DNA of 62,780 bases from Cohnella rhizoplanae. GTDB lineage: Bacteria; Bacillota; Bacilli; Paenibacillales; Paenibacillaceae. A program made the translations under genes and the position numbers. The notes under the pieces are model-generated. The model was not told the DNA's origin, did not search any database, and was given only the letters and a program-made list of their open reading frames with translations. Position 1 is the stretch's first letter. The number at the start of each line of letters is the position of its first letter. This document shows, piece after piece, positions 15,501-23,757 of this stretch. The stretch covers positions 1 to 62,780 of the forward strand of contig NZ_CAOJCN010000030.1 in NCBI RefSeq assembly GCF_948329515.1, given 5' to 3'.

Positions 15501-17488
15501 CGGTAGCCTTCTTTATCGATATCGAAGTATGCAACGGCGTTCAGACCTTTAGTCACGTAATAGTGCTTCGCGGCAAATCGGTCTTCGTACCAGCTGTAAT
15601 TAATGTCTAATTGACCTTCATAGCCGGAGGGAAGTGCAACCTCTATTAAATCACCGTTCAGATCAATCACGTTTTCGACGCTCTGCAGCTTCAATTGTTT
15701 ATTTAAGAAATAACCACTGTCACCGTCGATGAGCTTCGTAAAAAAGTCCACCGTATGCGAAGTTTGAATCCATGCTTCCGCAGTTTGTCCGATAAACGGT
15801 ATGGACCACGGATAACTTGATTCCTCTCCTTGCTCGTCGAGCAAACCTACAAGCAACGGGTCACCGCTGTTGGCCTGGCTCGCATGTAAGGAGACGTGCT
15901 TCAATCCTGCCGCAGTAAACCGCAAGCGCTGATCGTCACGCGTAACGCTGGCCGTGTACAGCACACCAGCTCTGCCGGAGGACGTATCGCCAGTCACCAC
16001 AAGCTCGTAGTCTAGTCCCTTCATGAGATCGCTATAAGGAATGATCGCCTCACCGTCTTCAAGGCTCCAGCTATCTACCTTGTATGTGTAGTTGGCCTTA
16101 ATTCCTTCATTAGCCTCATCTACATAAGGAGGCTGTGTTCTGTACAAGGTTGCCGTGCCTTCTGTCAGCGGCACCCCTTTTTCGTTTTCAGCCGTGACGT
16201 AAAGTCCCTTGTCTGCGTAGTCGTCTGCATTTTCTACTCGCAGCAAATTCGTCTCCGTGAGCGGCTGGGCAAGCCCGGGGTATGTGGCAGAGAACACAAC
16301 TTTGTACATCCCGGATGATAGCTTCTGGTTAAAATCTGCCCGTAACCAAGAATCTCCGACGTTAGCCGTTGTTCCTTCGTACACAATATTATTTTGACTG
16401 TTAATAACTTTGATGCCGTATTGAATTAAATTCGCACCATTCCCATTCAGTTTGGAGACATTGCTAAGCAGGAAGTCACCGCTCTGAATTGAGAAGGAAG
16501 CATAGACTGACTTTCCCGAAAGAGAAAGATCCAGGGTTTTGATGGAGGGAGGACCAAATTGCAAAGATCGGTCTGACTGCAAGTCGAAGTTATATGACGA
16601 CCAGGTATTTCTTATCCCTTCAACGTCAATGGTCTGCAAGCTTAATGAATAGTTACCTTTTGACACTTGAATTTGATTCACTCTTTGAAAAGTTCCATAA
16701 CCTTCAGGGTTAAATAAGTCGACTTGTTCATTGTCCGTCGGAACCGTTAGCTTGATTGTCCGCGCGATATCTTCGGCAGAGATAGCCAAATTGGCGCCTT
16801 CTGAGATCTGGATCGTCTTTTTCACAAGGTAGCCGACTTGGCCTGATCTTCCCATAGCGGATAAGGTTAGAGAACCAGGTTTGGCTATAATAGCCGTCCC
16901 GCCGTTCCGCGGAAAGAACGATAAACTGTGTCCCTCGAAGGAAATTTGGTACATTAAGTTAAGCCAATTGTCTGCCGGAGAATCGGCAAATTGAGAACGA
17001 ACAGCATCATCGCTTAACTTCCAGTCGGTCATACTGGAGAGCTGGTTGCCTGCAATCGTCGCAGAGTCTATATAAACATTGACCTGATTTAAATTCACGG
17101 TTTGCATCATCATAACGACCTTAATTTGATCAGACGGTTTCCAGTTCGCCGAGGCAAGACTCATCATTCCGTTCTCTATCGGCAAATATTGATTATTCGC
17201 GTACGCGAATCCCCATCCATCCAGCGGCGTACCGTCGCTGCTTTGTACTTGTATGGACCGACCTGGAGCCGCAAGGGAATAGGTGGACGAAGCGACGGAA
17301 TAGGTAGACGAAGCGATACTCTCTGAACTACTCATTCTGTCAGGCAGCGGGAGATCCTGAGGAATAGGCGCCTCCGTTATAGATGGATCGCCGTTTTCAA
17401 TCCGCTCAACTTGTTCAGCTTGAGCGGGAATGGCAATTGCTAAGCATAATAAAATGGCCATAAAACTTGTCCAACTTCGTTTAAACAT
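12593..17488 (-). CDS. Large S-layer-homology-domain surface protein
   Basis: A 1631-residue exported protein with a clear signal peptide (MFKRSWTSFMAILLCLAIA, cleavage after AQA). Residues 40-1230 are beta-strand-rich, with no catalytic motif I recognise and many short Ig-like or carboxypeptidase-regulatory-like stretches (GMYKVVFSATYPG, GAYTLRLTRQ, PGDYTLTYQMPTG). A Gly/Ser linker spans about 1232-1262, then comes a pre-SLH beta module (1266-1449, starting FKAEDIPAAANGVITL) like that of the SLH nucleotidase, then three SLH motifs (1452-1629). GGGGGA precedes the ATG by 6 nt. The central region is clearly richer in A and T than the neighbouring genes. Function is probably structural or adhesive. 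Confidence 0.85.
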   Translation of the reverse strand: MFKRSWTSFMAILLCLAIAIPAQAEQVERIENGDPSITEAPIPQDLPLPDRMSSSESIASSTYSVASSTYSLAAPGRSIQVQSSDGTPLDGWGFAYANNQYLPIENGMMSLASANWKPSDQIKVVMMMQTVNLNQVNVYIDSATIAGNQLSSMTDWKLSDDAVRSQFADSPADNWLNLMYQISFEGHSLSFFPRNGGTAIIAKPGSLTLSAMGRSGQVGYLVKKTIQISEGANLAISAEDIARTIKLTVPTDNEQVDLFNPEGYGTFQRVNQIQVSKGNYSLSLQTIDVEGIRNTWSSYNFDLQSDRSLQFGPPSIKTLDLSLSGKSVYASFSIQSGDFLLSNVSKLNGNGANLIQYGIKVINSQNNIVYEGTTANVGDSWLRADFNQKLSSGMYKVVFSATYPGLAQPLTETNLLRVENADDYADKGLYVTAENEKGVPLTEGTATLYRTQPPYVDEANEGIKANYTYKVDSWSLEDGEAIIPYSDLMKGLDYELVVTGDTSSGRAGVLYTASVTRDDQRLRFTAAGLKHVSLHASQANSGDPLLVGLLDEQGEESSYPWSIPFIGQTAEAWIQTSHTVDFFTKLIDGDSGYFLNKQLKLQSVENVIDLNGDLIEVALPSGYEGQLDINYSWYEDRFAAKHYYVTKGLNAVAYFDIDKEGYRYSLAKYLGPVNERRTLTFGSSFTNRTPEQQVYWAGSVNQKVYTDYWDSQDNLLTGVSLIETADIVRGMTSDNITFKLNDGGALRTIALEPASEGYGYTAIGYNDASFTNIASGGLVDYRLFDSANQPVGDPISAPKVDSFWLEAPLPKGAYTLRLTRQNFPDSFVKLTGEEKISVEGGNYYEDAFEVPVQYPDIYGFGDHSEGYALLQEAGGAQVPYTLGIMNGKLMIPKGVELKANQNYALHMILSRYESNYSNNVIYYYQLKVTGDELLQKKQISFPAQAKKLDMQFNDLPASLRNANATFTFSTADGGNTINIPYRRIGGYGTSMTLATLITAQTDFKIDLYGVNGGSIGYDMRKSVHVNADGKWTAVNDPTYELQLEKGLPFHGVQAFMNDSFTYRMSYDNAFSILDKVYVPGGRQSLQISTPVFSKDERAWYLDWRTRDEVSIDGKKTLAFTGQVEASQSTMTVTQISNGSDSIISVKPELTSGELVLMNASITGGNYLYYAPGIVTIRDSSNKKVYAGVAYGTGYDLTLTTKLDPGDYTLTYQMPTGPGMSTVLNKSITVTSGNNGGGGSSGGGGGGAGSGGGGGSVSEPGGAASPKAAIFKAEDIPAAANGVITLQIKDSEEVTVPASLLSGDGAKNALAFVGSHGKVSIPPAVLQQLAGLVGKDALADAQVSLSLVPISASEVSAGIKTPAGAISKAAGSVFEFKLSIQSKGGEAKVLSEFAEPITLIFEVNGDAEKSLANVFYIAEDGSLTFVPGKWVAGSIVANVNHFSKYGVLEIKKEFADVSASSWAYGAIRELAAKLVVGGTTADKFEPNRTVTRAEFTSMLVNALALKSQETAAFKDVPGTAWYASAVAAAFESGLVKGSGVDTFAPGRPITREEMAVIMANALKLADPSATRGQATAFKDAAKISNWAKEAVSFASANGLIKGDGTGGFNPKGMATRAEAAQMLVNLLNRTAQ

Positions 17489-17606
17489 CTCGGATCCCCC
17501 AGAATTAGCCTATTACTAGCACTTTCGAATCATATCATGGCCAATCCGCAGTATTTGTCGAATATCGTCGATGAACTTGAACAATCTACAACTCTTCTTT
17601 AAAAAT

Positions 17607-17652
17607 AGGCAATTCCAAGCCTCCTTGTTTACAAAGGAGGCTTGGAACTGCC
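17607..17652. terminator. Strong long-stem terminator after the alpha-galactosidase gene
   Basis: An approximately 19-bp stem (AGGCA-TTCCAAGCCTCCTT paired with AAGGAGGCTTGGAA-TGCCT, one mismatch) has a short loop. On the minus strand it runs into TATTTTTAAAG, and on the plus strand into TTTTATCTT. It ends the GH36 gene and also isolates the SLH gene promoter at 17489-17600. Confidence 0.85.
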
Positions 17653-17670
17653 TTTTATCTTAAGCTCTAA

Positions 17671-19800
17671 TTACTTGAAGCGTAACTCCACCAACCGCGC
17701 CGTCCGCTCCCGCGGCAGCGTCACGCGCAGCGCGCCGGCCTCGGCGTCCCAGGCGACGGAGCTGCCCTCGTGCGCTGCCGGGTACGCGATGCGCGCCTGC
17801 ACCTGCACTGCGCCGGCATCGCCTGCGCCAGCGCTCTCCGCCGCCAGCCACGGCAGCGGCAGCGCGATCTCGGCCGCTTCGCCGCCGATGCGCCAGACCG
17901 CGACATAGGCGCGGTCCTCCGCGCGGATGCCGAAGCAGATCCAGTCGTCCTGCTGCGTCGGCAGGCCGAGCGGCCAGAACGGCAGGCCGGCGGCGATGTC
18001 GGCGCGCATCGTCTTGTAGTAGTCGAGCGCCTCCTTGACGAGCGCGCGGCGGCGCGGGCTCAGCTCGGCGACGTGGCCGCTCTGGTGGACGCGGAGCAGC
18101 ATCGCGTTGACCATGTTGAACACGACCTCCTCGTCGTCGCCCTCGCGGAGCGGATACGACCAGATGGCCGATTGCTCCGGCGTCAGCGCGGACGGCGAGG
18201 CGGCGGCGATCGCCGCGTACTTCACGTAGTCCTCCTGATCGCTGGTGGACTGGATGCTGTGCCGGCTCAGCATCGCGTAGTCCATGCGCATGCCGCCGCT
18301 GGAGCAGTTTTCGATGACGAGGTCCGGGTACCGCGCGAAGATGCCGTCAAGCCAGGCGAGGTAAGCCCGGTTGTGCTGCAGCAGGCCGTCGCCGAAGCTG
18401 TCCGCGTCGGTCTCGGTGCCGATGCCCGCGTTGATGTTGTAGTCCATCTTGATGTAGCCGACGCCGTAGTCTTCGACCAGCCGGCGGATGACTTCGTCCG
18501 CATGGGCGACGACGGCGGGGTTGCGGTAGTCGAGCTGGTAACGCGAGCGGTCCTTCACCCTTTTGCCGTGGCGCATGAAGAACCAGCCGTCGTCCGCGTC
18601 CGCCAGCTTCGGGCTGTTGATGCCCATGACCTCGAGCTCCAGCCAGAGGCCGGGGATCATGCCTTTGCCGCGGATGTAGTCGAGCACGTACTTGATGCCT
18701 TCCGGGAAGCGCGCCTTGGACGGCAGCCATTCGCCTACGCCATCCCACCAGTCGCCGTCCGCGTACCAGCCCGCATCGATGCAGAAGTACTCGCTGCCGA
18801 TATCGGCAGCCGCATCGATGAGCGGGAGCAGCTTCTCGGTCGTCGGCTGGCCCCACAGGCAATTCATGTAGTCGTTGAAAATGACGCGTAGCAGCCGGTT
18901 GTCGTCGTTGGGACGCCGGATCGCGCGACGGTAGCGGGTCAGCTCGCCGATGGCCGCGTCGAAGCCGCCGCGCGTCGCGCCGACCGCCGCCGGCACCGAG
19001 ACGAACGATTCGCCCGGCGCAAGCTCCAGCCACCAGTGATTGTCGTGCTCGGTCGGTCCGCTCACGAGCAGCGTCAGATAATCGAACTGGTCGATGATTT
19101 CCCAGTGCCACGAGCCGTTGTGCTCGATCTGCCAGAACAGCTGCGTATCCGTCTCGCGGTTGTCCAGCACCGCCATCGGGATATGCTCGGCCGCCGCCCA
19201 GGAGCCCGTGTTGCTGCAGGCAATGCGCTTCGAGCTGCGGTCCGTCACATGCGACAGGCCAAGCTCGGGCAGCGAGTAAGTACGCCATTGCAGCTCGCTC
19301 TGCCAGCCGGTGTGCGGGATGGAGACGGACATCTTGTCGTCGCGGTCCAGCGCGCCTTCTTTGTCGAGCCCCGTCAGGGCGAACGTGGATACGTACTCGA
19401 CGCCCAGCGCCGCCGCGCCGCCATTGCGCAGCGTGGTCCAGCAGCGGGCGACCGCGATGCCGTCGTAGAACTGGAAGTGCGACACGGCCTCGAGTTCCGT
19501 CTCGGGATCGGCCAGCGTCACTTCCAACTTGCGGCCGGGTCCGCTGCGCACGTCGCTATGCGACCGGTATCGCATACGCAGGCCCGGGAAGGTAGCGCGA
19601 TGCGTACGTCCGTGATACTCTGCGCGGTCCTCTCCCGTGAGCTGCAGCTCCAGCAGCCGGAAGCCCGGCATTTGCTTGTCCGACACCGCTCCGGCACGAT
19701 ACGGCTCGGTGCCGAAGTGCATCAGACGCGCATCCCCCTCCTCTGTCACCTCGATATGCAGATGCAGGCCGTTCTCGGCAACCTCGATCCTCTTGCTCAT
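17671..19800 (-). CDS. Alpha-galactosidase, glycoside hydrolase family 36
   Basis: A 709-residue cytoplasmic GH36 (clan GH-D) enzyme that would release galactose from melibiose, raffinose or galactomannan fragments. The N-terminal beta-supersandwich leads to a TIM barrel with FCIDAGWYADGDWW near 340, then YIKMDYN with the nucleophile Asp near 453, ENCSSGGMRMD near 497 and STSDQEDY with the acid/base Asp near 521. No signal peptide. Length matches the family. It follows the sugar-binding lipoprotein gene at 124 bp on the same strand, and the pair lies downstream of a two-component system, which suggests imported galactosides are the substrate. Exact linkage preference cannot be read from sequence. 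Confidence 0.9.
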   Translation of the reverse strand: MSKRIEVAENGLHLHIEVTEEGDARLMHFGTEPYRAGAVSDKQMPGFRLLELQLTGEDRAEYHGRTHRATFPGLRMRYRSHSDVRSGPGRKLEVTLADPETELEAVSHFQFYDGIAVARCWTTLRNGGAAALGVEYVSTFALTGLDKEGALDRDDKMSVSIPHTGWQSELQWRTYSLPELGLSHVTDRSSKRIACSNTGSWAAAEHIPMAVLDNRETDTQLFWQIEHNGSWHWEIIDQFDYLTLLVSGPTEHDNHWWLELAPGESFVSVPAAVGATRGGFDAAIGELTRYRRAIRRPNDDNRLLRVIFNDYMNCLWGQPTTEKLLPLIDAAADIGSEYFCIDAGWYADGDWWDGVGEWLPSKARFPEGIKYVLDYIRGKGMIPGLWLELEVMGINSPKLADADDGWFFMRHGKRVKDRSRYQLDYRNPAVVAHADEVIRRLVEDYGVGYIKMDYNINAGIGTETDADSFGDGLLQHNRAYLAWLDGIFARYPDLVIENCSSGGMRMDYAMLSRHSIQSTSDQEDYVKYAAIAAASPSALTPEQSAIWSYPLREGDDEEVVFNMVNAMLLRVHQSGHVAELSPRRRALVKEALDYYKTMRADIAAGLPFWPLGLPTQQDDWICFGIRAEDRAYVAVWRIGGEAAEIALPLPWLAAESAGAGDAGAVQVQARIAYPAAHEGSSVAWDAEAGALRVTLPRERTARLVELRFK

Positions 19801-19854
19801 TTTCGCACGCTCCTTCTGTTCAATACGCTCCGCTTCAAAAGGTCCTATAAACGC

Positions 19855-19887
19855 GCAGAACCCAGTCCCGAAGGGCTGAGTTCTGCC
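19855..19887 (-). terminator. Hairpin between the binding-protein gene and the alpha-galactosidase gene
   Basis: Imperfect stem GCAGAAC-CAG-CCC paired with GGG-CTG-GTTCTGC, loop GAA. The minus-strand tail GCGTTTATAGG is a poor T tract, so it may attenuate or protect the upstream message rather than terminate fully. Confidence 0.5.
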
Positions 19888-19923
19888 GTATCCTGTGCCG
19901 CATGCATGACCGGTGATGATCGA

Positions 19924-21258
19924 TTATTCAGCGGATCCCAGTTGAATCCAAGCTTGCTGAATCTCGGTGATCGCCTGGTCCTTCTTCTTGCTGCCGCCGA
20001 CATAAGCCTGCATGATCTCGCCGAACTTCTGGTGGAACGTGTCGAGCGAGTAGTTGACGGACAGATCGCCGGACTTATCCGTCTTCAGGATCTCGTCCAT
20101 TGCCTTCGGCATCTGCAGATCCGGCAGCGGAGCGTCCTTGATCGGCGGGATAACCTTCGCTACGTTGGAGAACCAACCTTTGCCGTACTCGGAAGTATAC
20201 AGCCAGTTGAAGAAGTCCGTCGTCTCGCGGGCGACCTTGGAGTCCTTGTTGATGCGCAGCGCCTGGTCGGCACCGGTGATGATCACGGATTGCTCGGCCT
20301 TGTCGCTGACCGGGTAGCCCATGATGCCGATCTGGATGTCCGGCGTGATCTTCTCGATGGCTTCTTCGTCCCATGCGCCTTTGCCCGTCATGATCGCGGC
20401 CTTGCCTGCCGCGAAGTCGCCGACTTCGGCGTTGCTGTCGCGCTCAAGCGGCTTGTCGGTGCCGTGCTTGATCGTCGTGTCGACGAAGCTGAAGAAGTTG
20501 TTTTCCAATACCGGGTGATCCTTGAACGTGGTCTTGCCTGCGATAAAGTCGGCGACCAGCGTCTTGGCATCCGTGCCCGCGTCTTGCGCAGCCGCATCTA
20601 CGAAGTGTTGGAAGACGTGCTTCCAGGTCCACCATTCCTTGTAGGCGTTGGCGAACGGCGTGATGCCCTTGGCTTCGAGCTTGGCGATCGCGTCGTCGAG
20701 CTGCGCGGTCGTCTTCGGCACCTCGGTGATGCCCGCTTCCTCGAACAGCTTCTTGTTATAGATGAGCGAGAACAGGTTGCCTTTGACCGGCAGGCCCAGC
20801 ACTTTGCCGTCGGTGGACGTCATGTTGGCGCGTACGGCGTCGGTCATGGCGGCTGCCAGCGGTTCGTTGGTCAGATCCGCGCTGTACTCGGCGAACGTGT
20901 CGATATCTCCGCCGGCCGTCGTCTGGAAGACGTCCGGCGTGTTGCCGGATGCGATGCGCGACTTGAGAACCGTGTTGTAGTCGGCTTGCATGATCTCGAG
21001 GTTGATCGTGACGTTCGGCTTGACCTTCTTATATTCTGCGATGTAGGCGTTAAATGCGTCCGTGTACTCCGGCGATGCCGTGAACATGTTGATGGTAACC
21101 GGCTTGTCCGAGCTTCCCGCCGATGCGCTGGCCGATGCGCCCGCGGACGCCGAACCCGTCGATGCCGCGTTGTTGTTGTCGCCGTTGCCGCCGCATGCCG
21201 CCAGCAGACCCGCCATCATGACCGCGCTCACGGATACTCCCGCAATTCGTTTTAGCAT
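19924..21258 (-). CDS. Sugar ABC transporter substrate-binding lipoprotein (CUT1)
   Basis: A 444-residue extracellular solute-binding protein, family 1. The lipobox is LLAAC near residue 22, followed by a Ser/Ala/Gly tether. Family features include NMFTASPEYTDAFNAYIAEYKK, YNTVLKSRIASGNTPDVFQT, TDLTNEPL-type hinge segments, and KAAIMTGKGAWDEEAI about two-thirds in. It has no permease next to it on its own strand; the likely partners are the two permeases at 25809-27529, transcribed the other way beyond the two-component genes. With the GH36 gene downstream, an alpha-galactoside is the probable ligand. Confidence 0.88.
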   Translation of the reverse strand: MLKRIAGVSVSAVMMAGLLAACGGNGDNNNAASTGSASAGASASASAGSSDKPVTINMFTASPEYTDAFNAYIAEYKKVKPNVTINLEIMQADYNTVLKSRIASGNTPDVFQTTAGGDIDTFAEYSADLTNEPLAAAMTDAVRANMTSTDGKVLGLPVKGNLFSLIYNKKLFEEAGITEVPKTTAQLDDAIAKLEAKGITPFANAYKEWWTWKHVFQHFVDAAAQDAGTDAKTLVADFIAGKTTFKDHPVLENNFFSFVDTTIKHGTDKPLERDSNAEVGDFAAGKAAIMTGKGAWDEEAIEKITPDIQIGIMGYPVSDKAEQSVIITGADQALRINKDSKVARETTDFFNWLYTSEYGKGWFSNVAKVIPPIKDAPLPDLQMPKAMDEILKTDKSGDLSVNYSLDTFHQKFGEIMQAYVGGSKKKDQAITEIQQAWIQLGSAE

Positions 21259-21353
21259 GTATAGTGCCCCCGATTCGTTCGTTGTTTTGGACTACGATGC
21301 CTATTCTATAGAACCGCGACGGGCAACCCAATGCACTTAAGTAATCTCTTGAG

Positions 21354-21393
21354 GGTAAAAAAGCGGACTCGTCGGGCGGTTCGCTTTTTTACC
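21354..21393. terminator. Bidirectional intrinsic terminator
   Basis: Twelve-bp perfect arms GGTAAAAAAGCG/CGCTTTTTTACC around a 16-nt loop. The A and T runs allow termination either way. It separates the two-component operon and repeat array C from the binding-protein gene. Confidence 0.85.
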
Positions 21394-21450
21394 TAAGCCG
21401 CCGAATCGCCATCGTTTGAAGTAGCTAAGCTGGCAGCGAGCAGGTGTGGC

Positions 21451-21784
21451 ATAGCACCAATTTGGTGCTATCGACATCGTCATGGCAAACAGGAACCTCG
21501 GGCGGGTGCGAAATAGCACCGCTTTGGTGCTATAAGCCGCGGCAAGAGCATCCCAGGCACCTCGGGTGGTGCGCAATAGCACCGCTTTGGTGCTAAAAAC
21601 CGCGGCAAGAGCAGCCATGCACCTCGGGCGGGTGCGCAATAGCACCGCTTTGGTGCTATAAACCGCGGCAAGAGCAGCCATGCATCTCGGGCGGGTTCGG
21701 ATCAGCACCAAATTGGTGCTATGAACTGCAGCATGTGCAGTCACGCATGGCGGGCAGATGCGACCCAGCACCCTTTTAGTGTGG
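21451..21784. repeat. Palindrome array C, TAGCACC-N-GGTGCTA, 62-63-bp period
   Basis: Six copies of ATAGCACC-N5-GGTGCTAT lie at 21451, 21513, 21576, 21639, 21702 and 21765; the last is degenerate. Steps are 62, 63, 63, 63 and 63 bp. Copy 1 and copy 5 are nearly perfect palindromes (AGCACCAA...TTGGTGCT). The spacer is conserved as well in the middle copies (CCGCGGCAAGAGCA, CTCGGGCGGGTGCG). A frame stays open on the minus strand because 63 is a multiple of three. It lies between the response-regulator stop and the terminator at 21354. Confidence 0.85.
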
Positions 21785-21858
21785 TAACGCACAGGCCGTG
21801 ACGTCCGGCGTGCATCCCGTAGTGCTCGGCCCGAGTGAGAGACTTTCGAGCACCGTAG

Positions 21859-23757
21859 TTACGGCGTCTCCGCCCCCTGCGCCCGATACTCCGACGGCGA
21901 TAGGCCGACGTAGTTGCGGAACGCCTTGGAGAAGTAATTCTTGTCCTTGAAGCCGAGCATCTCGGATATCTCCTGGATCTTAAGCTCCGGGCGGTCCAGC
22001 AGCGCCTTGGCTTTGTCCATGCGCACCTTCTGCACGTACTCGTGGATGCCGAAGCCGTATTGCTGCTTGAACAGCTTCATTAAGTATTCCCGGCTCAGAA
22101 AATACCTCTCGGTAAACATCGAAATCTTGATGTCCTCGAAGTAATGCTGCTCGATGTAACGCTTGATCTCGGCTACGTCGAAGTTGCGTTCGGGCGAGAG
22201 CGCGGCACGCGCCAGCTCGGCGTAACGCTCGCATATCCGGCAGACGAGCGCCTCGAACTCGTCGATGCCGCCGAAATCCGCGGACATCCCGAGAGCCCCC
22301 AGCGCCCCGCCGCCCCGAACGCCATCACGGGCCCGCGCGCCGGCGCCGCTGCCAGCGCTGCCTTCGGCTGAATCCGCGCCTGCGCCAACCGGCAGTCCCA
22401 GCTCCTGCGCGATCTCGCCGAGCAAGAAGAGAAGCTCCTCCAGCAGACGGTCCGCCTGCCGGAAGCTTAAGTGCCCGTGCTCGCGTACGCCCGCCATGAA
22501 CTGCTGCGCGACCGTGCGCGCCTGCACGGCGCTCCCCGCCTCGATGGCGCCGCGAAGCTGCGCCATACGGGACGCGATGGAGACCGCGGACGCGCCGGAC
22601 TCCCTGCCCCCGTCTCGCGCCACGCCCGCCCCTTGCTCTCGGCGCCACTCGCTCGTCGCGCCTGCCTCCCGCACGCTCGCTCCGCCTGCACCTTGCTCTC
22701 CCCCCCGCGCGCTCATCGCACCAGGCTCCCGCATGCTTGCTCCGCCCGCCCCTTGCTCTCGGCGCCACTCGCCTGCCTCACGCACGCTCGTCCCGTCCGC
22801 CTCCCGACGCTCGCCCCCCGGCGCCGGCTGCAGCTCGTCCCGGCGGAACAAGTCCGCGCCGTCGGCCGCGGCGGCAGCCGCTTCGTACGCGTCCGCCAGC
22901 CCGCCGACCGCGACGCCCGGGCCGCTCAGCCCTGCCGCCGTGCGGATGCCGAACAGGTCGGCCAGCCCCTGCGCGATCTTGCGCACGAAGTGCGCGGCGC
23001 GGAACGCCATATCCTCGGGATACCCCCCGGTCATGGCGTGGATGACGATCAGCTCCCGGTCCCGCTTCGGATTGGCCAGGCCGAAGCTCTGGAACCCATC
23101 CTCCCCGAACTCGCCGACCACGTTGGCCGCCGCATAATGCAGCAGCGCGGTCTCGCCCTTGAAGCGCCCGGCCGCGATCTCGTCCAGGTTCAGCACGCGC
23201 AGCACCGATACCCCGAACCGCGTCCCCGGATCGTCGGCGCCGATGAGCCGCAGGTAGGCCTCGCTGCTCCCCGCCCTGAACGTCCGGGCCAGCAGCGACA
23301 GGTAGATGTTCTCCTTGAGCTTGGGCAGCGACATATTGAGGGCGATATCGCGGTCGATATGGTCCCGCTTGCTGTCCCGCCTCGCGTCCAGGACGCCCGC
23401 CGCCTTGCCGAGCGCCTGGTTGAGATCGCCCCGGTTGACCGGCTTCAGCAAGTAGTCGACCACCCGCGAGCGGATGGCCTGCCTCGTGTAGTCGAAGTCG
23501 TTGTAGCCGCTGATGACGATCGTGAACAAGTCGGGGTAATCCCGCTCCACGACCTGCAGGAACGCCAGCCCGTCCATGACGGGCATCTTCATGTCCACCA
23601 GCACGAGGTCCGGCCGCTCCCGCTCGAGCAGCTCCAGCCCTTCCTTGCCGTCGGCCGCCTCCAGCACCTCGCCGATGCCGTGGCGCGGCCAATCCCCCAG
23701 GATCCGGATCGCCTCGCGGGTCGGCTCCTCGTCGTCGATGATGAGCGCTTTATACAA
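21859..23757 (-). CDS. AraC-type response regulator with a low-complexity insert
   Basis: A 632-residue transcription factor of the YesN family. The receiver domain fills residues 1-120, with the acidic pair IIDDEEP, phospho-acceptor Asp in LVLVDMKMPVMDG near 55 and Lys in YLLKPVNRGD near 107. The C-terminal AraC DNA-binding domain is at 535-632 (DIKISMFTERYFLSREYLMKLFKQQ, IQEISEMLGFKDKNYFSKAFRNYVGLSPSEYR). The middle carries an unusual Arg/Glu/Gly/Ala-rich insert at about 319-380, built from a 60-bp tandem repeat, plus a Gly/Ala stretch near 470. The start overlaps the histidine kinase gene by 8 bp. It probably controls the divergent permeases and the binding-protein/GH36 genes. Confidence 0.9.
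   Translation of the reverse strand: MYKALIIDDEEPTREAIRILGDWPRHGIGEVLEAADGKEGLELLERERPDLVLVDMKMPVMDGLAFLQVVERDYPDLFTIVISGYNDFDYTRQAIRSRVVDYLLKPVNRGDLNQALGKAAGVLDARRDSKRDHIDRDIALNMSLPKLKENIYLSLLARTFRAGSSEAYLRLIGADDPGTRFGVSVLRVLNLDEIAAGRFKGETALLHYAAANVVGEFGEDGFQSFGLANPKRDRELIVIHAMTGGYPEDMAFRAAHFVRKIAQGLADLFGIRTAAGLSGPGVAVGGLADAYEAAAAAADGADLFRRDELQPAPGGERREADGTSVREAGEWRREQGAGGASMREPGAMSARGGEQGAGGASVREAGATSEWRREQGAGVARDGGRESGASAVSIASRMAQLRGAIEAGSAVQARTVAQQFMAGVREHGHLSFRQADRLLEELLFLLGEIAQELGLPVGAGADSAEGSAGSGAGARARDGVRGGGALGALGMSADFGGIDEFEALVCRICERYAELARAALSPERNFDVAEIKRYIEQHYFEDIKISMFTERYFLSREYLMKLFKQQYGFGIHEYVQKVRMDKAKALLDRPELKIQEISEMLGFKDKNYFSKAFRNYVGLSPSEYRAQGAETP

Noticed and set aside
21337..21792. 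151-residue minus-strand ORF with a 21-residue repeat across array C
   Set aside because: The frame stays open because the repeat is 63 bp. There is no ribosome-binding site, composition is not protein-like, and conservation lies in the palindromes.
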